Shown here one piece after another: positions 1-9,800 of a DNA stretch of 64,000 nt. The stretch lies in assembly GCA_002811645.1 (NCBI GenBank), contig PDIP01000012.1, forward strand, positions 54,452 to 118,451, read 5' to 3'. The stretch comes from Corallochytrium limacisporum. Its lineage: Eukaryota > Opisthokonta. Position numbers and translations under genes: made by a program. How positions within the stretch are numbered: position 1 is the stretch's first letter; each line of letters opens with the position of its first letter. A model generated the notes under the pieces. The model saw only the letters and a list, made by a program, of their open reading frames with translations, made no database searches and was not told the origin of the DNA.

Positions 1-407
1 AAATCAAATGTGATAAGATTTATTTGATTCAAAGAAGGTTGCGACCCTATAAACCTAAATTCCTCCTTAACTTATGGGGCAGAGGTTGGTACGGGTTTTC
101 AAATGTTTTGGTAAGCATCAAATTTTTGTCGCCCGGAGGCAAGTATTGGTGCCAGGAAAGGGGGAAAAATGTCCGTCTCGTTGTGATCTATGAAATTGGC
201 TTAGGATTTGGGTTTCACTGTTGCGCATGCACTTAAACTGTTTGTCTATGCTAAACACAAGTATTTCAAAGATTAATAACAGTACAAATGTCAGCCATGG
301 CCTCTAGTGTGAACCACCCCGAGGACTATAGCAGAAGGATCGAGGCAATGATATGTTGAAGGAAAATTGAACAATGTAAGTGTGGCAAAGAATCAGTTTT
401 CTTGGCC
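1..407. other. Left-edge spacer and 5' leader of the transporter gene
   Basis: I see no protein gene or RNA gene here. The stretch is AT-rich and carries only short reading frames without recognisable content. It must hold the promoter and leader of the transporter gene that begins at 408. The only notable element is a start codon followed directly by a stop codon at 374-379 (ATG TAA), 28 bases before the main start. Confidence 0.5.
374..379 (+). promoter_or_regulatory. Minimal upstream ORF (ATG-TAA) before the transporter
   Basis: The sequence shows an ATG immediately followed by TAA, 28 nt upstream of the transporter ATG. Start-stop elements are known to stall or recycle ribosomes and lower translation of the main frame when they lie in the mRNA leader. 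Whether this one is transcribed depends on the transcription start, which cannot be seen. Chance occurrence is possible. Confidence 0.3.
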
Positions 408-2360
408 ATGGTTGAACACAAATACGCAGATTGGGAGTCCTGGTTGCCCCAGGGCGAGCATGCAGAGCATGGCGACGAAGAGACCATTTCTGAGGAAGAT
501 TCGTCACACCGGGACTTGTCGGACCAGTCTCTGCCGGGACGCAGTCGAAGTTTTCACAGGGGAAGATCCCATTCAGAAACGACACCGTCTCCTACATTCT
601 TCAGAAAAACTTGGCAACAGTTCAGTAGCTTTTTTACGGGCGGACTACGGCACAACCGTGAGGGACTTCTCAGCGCCACGAGCGTACAGAGCGCAAGTGG
701 GTACGGCACAGAGTCCAGTCGAACAGTTGTTGGGCGGATTCCAGGAGGCAACAAGGTACCGCAGTGTATGAGCGAAACAGAAGCTCAAAATGCACCACTA
801 CGCCCCAAACACAAGCATACTAACGGCCAGGGGACGTACAAGCCCCTTCTCGGCCCCATCTCATATAGCACAGGCGGAGTCGGGAGCAGCTCCGACTCAC
901 AGTCGACGCATCTGCGGCCACAGCATTACAACAACCATCAGCACCGAGGCAACCACTACTACCATGGACAGGATCCGTATTATCTCAAGGAAATTGGCAT
1001 CGCAACTTGTGTTATTGAACTACTGGCGTTGACTATTGGTGGCGGTCTGTTAACTTTGCCATTCGGTTTTGCCCACGCTGGCGCGATCGTGAGCACCGTG
1101 CTGGTCGTTCTAGTGGCGTTTACAACGGGCCAGGGATTGCATTTCCTAATGACGTGTCGTAATTTATGCCATGAAGATGTCAATTACGATGGCATAGCGA
1201 GAGCAGCTTTCGGAGCAAAGGCAGAATACGCCATTGGTATTATGCTAATCACCCTCAGCCAGTTAGTCATGGTAGCCTACTTTGTGCTAGTAGCTGACAG
1301 TGTTGTTGGAATAGCCGCAAATGTTACCGATTCGGCGAGAAAGCTATGGCACGTACGGATCATTACCATTGTGATCTGCTCTGCAATTGTAATGCCGCTG
1401 GCCAGCATGAATACTCAGCGACAGATTTGGTGGGTCAATCGGGCTCTGCTGTTCACACTGTTCGCCACTGCGGTGGTCATTGTAATCTATTCTGCCATGT
1501 GCCATCCGGTGTGTATCGATGAGGCTCATCCGACTATACCGTACCAGCATCACAATTGGGCCGACAGGCGTAGCCCCTCTGGGTGGTTCCTCTGGTCTCT
1601 GTTCGATATTGACGACCACAAAGCACACCCGAGCCCTGCCGCTGCTTCCTCTGGTTTCACTTGGAGCATACTCTGGCCAGGCACACCATTGGCTTTTTCG
1701 CTGATCACGCTTAGTTTCCTCAGCCATTTTCACGCCCTACCAGTGGTACGGCGGCTCAGTAACCCGACCCCGAATCGCACGACCAAGACGATCGTGTACT
1801 CAGGCGCGAGTGCATCACTGTTCTATGTTGCATTTGCTATGGCTGCCTACCGACAGTTCCGGTGGGAAGTCTACGACAATATCCTGAACAACTACCGCCG
1901 CAATGATGTGGTCATCAACATCTCGCGTGTATCACTGGCGCTTCTATTCCTTCTGTCCATGCCGCACAATGTGGCTTTCAGTCGCAAGGTCATGTTGCGT
2001 GTCTTCTTGCCAAGCAACCTGCTGAACAACGGTGACAAGAAGCCACCTCGTGCCGTGGCATGGACCATCAATGGCCTTCTGGTCGCCGTCTGCGCAATTC
2101 TCGCCATCTGGCTCAGTCATGTGGGCATCATCTGGGTCTTCCTAGGTAGTACACTGGCCATCTGGGCTATGTATGTGCTGCCTCCGATCTTTTACCTGAA
2201 ACTCCGGCCCAAGCGCACCTTCTTCCTGGACGTTAAGGGCCTGATTGCGCTGTGTATGCTCATTGGTGGTATTATGGCATCATTGTTGTGTATTGCTGCA
2301 TTGGTTGACGTCACGCTGTCGGAGAACGGTTGGGAACCGGGTCGAACACCCTTGGCATGA
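408..2360 (+). CDS. Amino-acid transporter, AAAP/SLC38-AVT type
   Basis: This 650-residue protein looks like a proton- or sodium-coupled amino-acid transporter of the AAAP family (vacuolar AVT or SLC38 type). The first ~195 residues are hydrophilic, rich in Ser, His and Gln, and probably cytosolic. A membrane core of about eleven segments follows. Its first helix carries the family signature: a Gly-Gly-Gly-Leu-Leu-Thr-Leu-Pro stretch, as in the unwound first helix that binds substrate. I chose the ATG at 408; the reading frame could extend only to a TTG at 402. It converges on FCF1 with a 105-bp gap. Substrate and membrane (plasma membrane or vacuole) cannot be told from sequence. The long soluble N-terminus is common in vacuolar AVT proteins. 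The family call is fairly firm; the subfamily is inference. Confidence 0.8.
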   Translation: MVEHKYADWESWLPQGEHAEHGDEETISEEDSSHRDLSDQSLPGRSRSFHRGRSHSETTPSPTFFRKTWQQFSSFFTGGLRHNREGLLSATSVQSASGYGTESSRTVVGRIPGGNKVPQCMSETEAQNAPLRPKHKHTNGQGTYKPLLGPISYSTGGVGSSSDSQSTHLRPQHYNNHQHRGNHYYHGQDPYYLKEIGIATCVIELLALTIGGGLLTLPFGFAHAGAIVSTVLVVLVAFTTGQGLHFLMTCRNLCHEDVNYDGIARAAFGAKAEYAIGIMLITLSQLVMVAYFVLVADSVVGIAANVTDSARKLWHVRIITIVICSAIVMPLASMNTQRQIWWVNRALLFTLFATAVVIVIYSAMCHPVCIDEAHPTIPYQHHNWADRRSPSGWFLWSLFDIDDHKAHPSPAAASSGFTWSILWPGTPLAFSLITLSFLSHFHALPVVRRLSNPTPNRTTKTIVYSGASASLFYVAFAMAAYRQFRWEVYDNILNNYRRNDVVINISRVSLALLFLLSMPHNVAFSRKVMLRVFLPSNLLNNGDKKPPRAVAWTINGLLVAVCAILAIWLSHVGIIWVFLGSTLAIWAMYVLPPIFYLKLRPKRTFFLDVKGLIALCMLIGGIMASLLCIAALVDVTLSENGWEPGRTPLA

Positions 2361-2465
2361 GACATCAGAAGAGATTCATAGATTGGTATAAGCTGATGAA
2401 AAGAGAAAATTGTATGTGACAATTAAAATGCCTACGATAGGGTTTGGCGTGATCAATATGACATT

Positions 2466-3068
2466 CTAAATACGTGGCGCTCCGTACGCATCCGGCATGC
2501 GCTCTATAGTAAACTTGCGCTGCGCAATATACATAATTGGCACACCGGGTACCTTGCGAATGCGCCGCTTTAGGTCCTTATCACAGGTCGCGACAATGAA
2601 GCACTTAAACGTTGACACGCGTTCCACAATGCAGTCATCGGCGTACGTTCCCTTGTGCGAGCACGGCAGGCGCAAGAAGCGCGGATCCTTGGCAATGCGT
2701 AATGCCACACGATATTTTGGTCCCAACTTCTCTAATTCTGCCATTACGCAATCCGTGATGCATGGGATGCACTTGGCAAAGAGACAGTCCATGGCCGCTT
2801 GGACAATTTCTAGTTTGTTCTGAATGCTAAAGTTAATAAAGTTTGTGTCCAAAATGATGTGGTAGGGTGGTCCGAGCTGGGTATTGTACTTGAAAAACAG
2901 AGCGCTACTGTACTGTTGCACTTCCCGTGGTTTCTCCTTCTTGGCCTTGCCTTCTTGTTTCCGCTTCAGGCGCTCCTGTGTGGACTTCAGTCTAGAATCG
3001 TTAGGGTTGATCCGTTTCTTTACCTGTGCTGCCACACTATGTTTCCGCACTTTCTTTGCTTTTCCCAT
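2466..3068 (-). CDS. FCF1: FCF1/UTP24 rRNA-processing PIN nuclease
   Basis: At 200 residues this is the usual length of FCF1 (UTP24), the PIN-domain endonuclease of the small-subunit processome that cuts pre-rRNA near the 5' end of 18S in the nucleolus. The N-terminus is very basic (MGKAKKVRK), and a PIN domain fills residues ~65-190. Acidic metal-binding positions are visible in the LDTNFINF motif, in the DCVMAELEKLG segment, in TYADDCI and in ATCDKDLKRRIR. The C-terminal PGVPIMYI is also typical. It shares a 774-bp divergent upstream region with the Dopey gene and converges on the transporter. The call is secure because the whole protein aligns by eye with family members in yeast and animals. 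Confidence 0.95.
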   Translation of the reverse strand: MGKAKKVRKHSVAAQVKKRINPNDSRLKSTQERLKRKQEGKAKKEKPREVQQYSSALFFKYNTQLGPPYHIILDTNFINFSIQNKLEIVQAAMDCLFAKCIPCITDCVMAELEKLGPKYRVALRIAKDPRFLRLPCSHKGTYADDCIVERVSTFKCFIVATCDKDLKRRIRKVPGVPIMYIAQRKFTIERMPDAYGAPRI

Positions 3069-3842
3069 GGCTCTGTCTGTTTGTATTTACTTTCAGTTGA
3101 GTGCATATGATCTCTGGTAGGGTACTTGTCCGGCCGGAAGCTCTCCGTCAAGCAAGTTCCAGAGTTCCGGTAATTGAATGTTTACAGATAAATTAATAGA
3201 TCTATGAACTGAAATTATTGGAATTGAACTATTTACATATCATAGTTGATAGAGATAGCCTTCCCTTGTCTCTTCAACCTGCTTAGTCATGGGCATGCTC
3301 CGTTCCATGGTCACGCACGCGATCTCGTCCGCAGGGCCTACCGTGGAAGACCCGCGTGAAAACCCGCGTTACCTCTGTAATATTCCGTATGTTTAAATTG
3401 AGAACTTAAAGTCAAATTTGACCGTGTATAGATTATTTCAGAGATTCTAATTTTCAGAGCAAATATAATAGAAATTAATCCGTATGAAATATACCCCTCC
3501 CGTAGCGCGGGCCAAGTTACGGGGCCGAAAGAAATGGGCTATTAAAGCCACTGGCGCGTTAACTCTCTAATCCCAATTGCGAGCTAGGAGATGCAGCACA
3601 ACAGAGACTCTCAGAAGTCCTGTTCAGTTTCTGATCTGAACTCTTAGACAAACGACTCAGAGCGGCGAAGACGCATATATACGGGATTGGCACCATGAGA
3701 TATGATTTCCCGTGAACGAACCCTCGACATGTAAAGCCCTAAAGTTGGATCTCTTTGGAAGTGACGCAGGTGATCATGGGGACGTTGCGTGTACAGTCAA
3801 CGCTGTATCGTCAGGGTTAAAGTGTAGATCCAGAGTGTAGCC
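3069..3842. other. Divergent spacer between FCF1 and Dopey genes
   Basis: These 774 bp separate two genes that point away from each other, so they must carry both promoters. I found no open frame with recognisable content, no tRNA and no obvious repeat. The middle (about 3170-3500) is AT-rich, and a short GC-rich patch lies near 3500-3530. Confidence 0.5.
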
Positions 3843-6800
3843 ATGAGCAGCCGGGCCTCCCCACGGGCACCGAACCGGGATCTCACTCGGGAGTATAAGG
3901 CATTCGACGAGTCACTCAAGAAGATTCTTCGATCATTTGAGTCATGTAAGGAATGGACGGACCTAATTGCTTTCCTGAGCAGACTGCTTAAATGCATGGA
4001 GCAGTATGTGCCGGTTCTACGCCGGCTCTTGCACAAGCAAGCGGTTTGCAAACGCTTAGCGCAGTGCCTCAACCCGGAATTGCCCTATGGCGTCCACCTA
4101 AAGACGCTAGAGGTCTACGACGTGATCTTCAGCGACGTTGAGCAGGAGCGGCTTGTGCAGGACATTCACTTATACGGGCTAGGGCTGTTTCCGGCATTTG
4201 CAGGTGCCACAATTACTGTACGGTCAGCCTTGTTAACGTTCTATCGCCAACGAATGCTACCGCTTGCCTCGTCGCTGACAAACGTACTGCCGGGCCTCAT
4301 CCCTGCAATGCTGCCTGGCCTTGAGGAAGGCAGTGAACATATGAACGAGACTACTCAACTTCTTTCCGATATATGTGCGGTGACAGGTGTTGGGAAGGTG
4401 GTGACAACGCTATGGAACGTGATCAGTGATGGCATGCAATATCGCCTGCAGGCACTTGACTTCATTAATCTTCTGCTGACTTCACCGACTATGGCCAAGA
4501 GAGCCGGTATCGGGTTCACCACACTCCCGTCACAATTTCAGGAAGAGCCAGAGGGCGAGTTGGTGGAGTCAGGACATGACGCTGAAACCACCGGTGGAGA
4601 AGGACGGGCGTTCGATCGCACTATGGGTATGGCGCTATTAGCGGCAAAGGGTCACAGCATCCCTGCATGTATTTCCGGTTTGCTGGCCGGTCTTGAGGAT
4701 TCCCAGATCCTCATCCAGCGCGTTGCACTCGACGTGACGAGTCGTCTGATTGATTTAACGAAAGAAGAACAGGCCTTTAGGGAAGAGCATATTGTCCGGG
4801 CTGTAGCGGCCAGTCTTGAGGTCCTGCAACGCCTAAATTCGGGACTGACTCGCCGCTTGTACGCATGGTGGCTGAATAATGTCAACGGTGGAGGCATGGA
4901 TGGTCCTGGGTTCGAGACCATTCCGGATATTACGAAGCGGCGCATCGTCAGTGGTATCATTAGGGTCCTGAAGAAGCCACTTTGGGATATGGGGCTGGAA
5001 AAGCCTTTTGAGGTAGAACGTGCCGCTCTCGAATCAACCACATCCAAGGCAGCTGCGAAGCACATCCAGAGAACTGCAAAAGCGTTGGTTTTAGTGTTTA
5101 GTCGTCATGATGCAGTGATTGCCTTCATGCCGTCATTCCTGCGCGAGGTATTCATGACGATTTTACAGGGGTCGGAGCTGGTTGCGAATGCACAGGAAGG
5201 AGAAGGATCCGCAGCAGGGCAGATCTCCGTATTGCGTGCACAGGAGGTATCCAAGCTGGTCGATTTGATGCTTATCAATGTGCAGAAACTGATTGAGGGC
5301 ACAGATGCCACTATGGTATGGTCTGTCCTTACAGAAATCTGGGAGGATCGTCAGTTTGATACACTGGCTTTGCTCAATCTGCTCATCAGCTCAGAGTTTA
5401 TCATGCCTGAGTATTACGCAGACGATGGTGCTGTTATTTTTCTGGAACAGTTATTCAAGTACGTAAAGCAGATTCTGGAGCAAGAAGGATCAGCGTTTGA
5501 TATGATTCACAGTGATACCATGCTTAGTGCCATCTTTGCAGTCTGCAATGAGATCTTCCACAACATCGTCTGCATAACAGCTGGACTTAAGCTAAAGGAG
5601 CGAAAGCATCGTCAAAGATCGCAAAGTCCGGCGTTCAGCGACACAGACAACATCCGCATGAGCCCCATGCAAGAGACATCGGAGCAAGCGCATCCCCAAG
5701 TAATGATGAAGCGGAGCGGATCCTTCTTCCATGAGGAAATGATGGCCTACGAAGAAGTCAAGTCCATACTTTACGATGGTCCGCCTGACCGCGGCTGGAC
5801 GGCTCATGGATTGATTGCGCGTCAGCAGGGCCGGCTCTTGGAGCTTATACTTATGTATTGTGGGTTTGCGCAGAGACTCTTTGATTCCCGGCTGCAGCTG
5901 TTTGAGAGTCAGGAAGCACAGTTTTGGTACACTGGCGAAGACTTCGATATGGTGGCAAGGCCTTTCTTTACTCTAGCTGCCAAAGTAAATGCACTCTGGT
6001 ACATTCTTGAGAAATGTGACGCGATTCAGAGTCAGACATTTGTGAGCAAGACCCAATGGAATGCCTCTGCCGGGTGGGTGGATGCCGTCACGAACTTCAT
6101 TATCAAGTACGCAAAGCCAACATTCACAAGTGATCTTCTCACACCTGAGGACGCGTGTGACGTATTCCGAGAATCTGCAGAGGACACAAGGGAAACACAC
6201 ATTGTGGTGTTGTCTACCATTCGCTTTTTAATCAATTTGATGACCATCAATTCAGAACTGCCAGTGACCGCCTCAGTAGATGGTGATGTCGAGTGTCCTT
6301 TTGGAGCGAGACTGTATCAAAGAATTCATGTTCACGGGAGGCTCAATTTAATTATGGCCGGCTTCCTGTGGCGTCTTTTGTGCCCAGATCTGCGGCCGAA
6401 CATTAACAATGGCAGCCCAGCTCGCTACCTTGCGCTGCTTAATGACCTCAGCGACTCCCGAGAGCCTGAAATGATCATCGGGAGGGTCTTAAATTGTGGT
6501 ACGGGGCTGAAATCAACAATAAGTGTCTTGGAAGAATCCGGCAACGGTCGCGTGTTTGTTGAAGATCTGAACACTGTGGTGGGTCGAGCTATAGAAACGT
6601 ATGGCATGTTTTTCAAGCTCACCAAAGGGATTGTGGTCTATCCAAGTTTTGCAAGGCCCACTCTCCTCATGCTCGACCTGCTCACCAGTGGTTCAGCAGG
6701 TGGCATGAACTCTGACATGAACCAGAGACTGTTAGTTGTTATTGAGGACATGATCTTAGTACAAACCACTGCACTGCAGGTTAATGCGCGAGTGCACGGT

Positions 6801-9800
6801 GAGGACGATGCTACTCTGCAATTCGCCCGCCTCATGGATCCTCTCATGTCCATCCTACTGGAACCATCCAATATTGGCATTAATCGGGCAAACTCGCCAA
6901 ACGAAGCAACTCTAGGATCTGCGAGGCCTGTGCTATATTCGGAAAGGAGAATCCATGCTGCACTCAAGATTCTACTGTTGTTCATGCGCCAGCGATTAGA
7001 CCTTATTGCTATGATGACCTTGTTGACTCCTGTCACTGGGGTATATATCGAGGTTCTGGCGCAGGGCCAGCTGGATATCTTGCGCATTGTGAACGCGGCG
7101 GGATCTGGAGCACGACAGAAGCTCTCAGACACGAGTGATCGCAAAGTGCAGCAAGAGCTCAGCATTGCCGCTCAACACAGTTTGCAGCTGAAATCACCCT
7201 GCCGAACCATGTTTGATGTCATCGTGTTGGCCACGGTTTTGATTGTTCAAGCAGAGGCACCGATGAGACGGAATCAGAGCGCCAGTGATCTGGCGCATGA
7301 ACTTATCGACTATTCATCCACGCGATTGTTGGCTCTGGAGGTCCTTGCAGAGTGCATGGCTGGCATTGCTTTGTGTATCCAACGGCAGAGCGACAGCCAG
7401 GACATGCGACACATGCGTGTGATCAAGAGCCTCACGAATAGTGCTATCTATAACAATCGAGTCGCATTTCTGCGCTACTATGTTGTCCTGCTTCAAGATG
7501 TGATTCTGAGTACCGACAAGACCAGAACTGATGCCGACATGGCACGTGCGCACAATAACCATGCTCAATACTTCGCAGATGTTCTGATCAAGTCAATTTT
7601 CATGATAATTGGCTTGCCATACACTAACCTGGAAGAGCACTCTGGCCGCTCGACACAACTGGCCGAACCATCACACGGTGAAAAAAGCTCACACGACGAC
7701 CTGCAGGGGTCCCGGATCTCGATGACCAGCCCACATTTTAATCACTTGCGCACAGCAGGTACTAGTGTCCAGAGCCTAGCAGATGTTTTTGCCTCCGGAG
7801 TAGATTGCTACGAGGCCAGCCATGCCATTCTACAGGCTGTCCGCCAGTTTGTGATTGAGAATCGGCGTGGTTCAACTGTATCTGTCGTGACAATGTGGCT
7901 CCAGCATGCGTCATCTCTGCCCCGGGTACTGCCGACGGGTCCTGCGCTGGATGCGTACCATCGCTGCTTCCAACTGGTGTGTGATGGCCTGCAGACAGTG
8001 CGATCGGATCTGATGGCCCACACACAGTCACTGAAGAATGAGATTCGCATCTTTGATTCTCTGCGGGAGCAACAAAGACGCAGTTTGGCGAGACAGAGCC
8101 AGCGCAAAGCGGCAACACCGCTTCCGGTCGGCTCGGAGTTGCCGCCCCGCCTGACCGAGACCGCATGCTTCAAGGAATTGCCCATGCCTCTAGTGACCAT
8201 GAATGTTTTGCAAGAGCTTATGAACATGTTGCGCACTATGCTTGAGGCTGGCATGGTGGCCTCCGATATTGACGAGATCAAAGCCTGGGAAATTGTGCGC
8301 CAGAAGCAGATGATGGGGTCGAGAGATGGCCACTCGTTCAGTTTGGACAATGGCGGCTTATTGGGCAGGGGGAGGGTCATTGACGATGCCGACCTAGTTG
8401 CCGGCAAAACGACTGACACGGACACGAGTGATGGCAAGGGATTCTTTGGTAACCTTTTCGGCAGCAAATCGGCCGAAGAGAAGGATGCCCGGGCTAAGTC
8501 ACATTCAGTCCCTCAAGACGATAATCACGGCGCCCTCCCAGAACACGCGCTGACGCAGCCCAACGTCGGCGACAGTAACCTGTCAATCTGGTACACAGTG
8601 CGATCTACTGTATTGCAGTGGCGCCGCAACGAGTCGCGTATGGATACGCAGCAACTGGCCAAAGCTGGCAGCCACTGGATCCTACCCGTATTGGACCGCA
8701 CTTGTGCGATGTGGGAACACTGTGAGGAACTTTGTACATCGCTACAAAACAAGGCAGGCAAAGCCATTGCCCGCAACCGTTCGATGCCACAGACACCGAT
8801 GCCAGCACGCTTAAGACGTCGCTCTGGTACCACTGACCATTTGTTAAGCACTGGTGGCGATAGGACTCTTCTACACACGGAGGAATCGGATAGTAAGTTG
8901 CTAGCTGCCTTAAATCAGGAGGACCTTCTCCTCTATGGACGCAGTCGTGCGGTGCAAAAACAGGCCATTGAGATCCTTGCACGTGTCTTCTGGCTGGACC
9001 GACACCGCTGCGTTGCCACAGTTCTGCAGCTGCTTGACTTCTTTGACACACCGCAACTGCTCTCGGAGCTTGCCAAGGAGCACATCTTTGCCATGAACAC
9101 CGGAAAATCGGCCAAAGTGGAGGACAAGGCGGACACCGCTCAGTCCAAGTTGCGACATGTTATGCTCCGAATGCTCCTCGGTTCAAAGATTTGCGATCTG
9201 TCAACGCTAATCCGCACCATCCGCGAGCTCATCTTGAATATGCGCTCTGGCAAGACCAGTGTACCCATTGCACCAAACGATGAACAGGCAGATCCCATGG
9301 TCAAAGAAGAAACGGCAATGACATCGCCTAAGACACGTAAGGCATCCACTGCAGCTGATCCTCGCGGCTCTGTTCGCGCCAGTGAGCAAGGCAAGGTGGC
9401 ACGCAGCCGTGAGGCAATAGCGACGGCTTTCAAGCAGCAGCAGCACGCAGCCACCGCGACCAGTGTACTGTACACTGTGTTCAGTTCGACCGAAGCCTCT
9501 CTTTTGCCCATCAGTGATCGCGTTCGGCTCGAAGTAAGCGCCATTCGCCTCGTTGAGGATGCTGTACAGTGGTTTCTGATCCAACGGCGCCAGACTTGGC
9601 AGCTCCTGGGCAGTAGCGCAAGACCATCCGCCCGCGGGGCGGCAAAGAATGACTCTTTGCCCCTTTCTAAGGCAGAATACGTTGATCTACAGGGCATGAT
9701 CTGTTCGTTTGTGAGCGAGGTGCAGGTGTCTGCGGACTCCATCATGGGTGTCGGTAGTGCCTATGGCAGCGCTGCCAAAAAGGACACCAGTGCAGAACGC

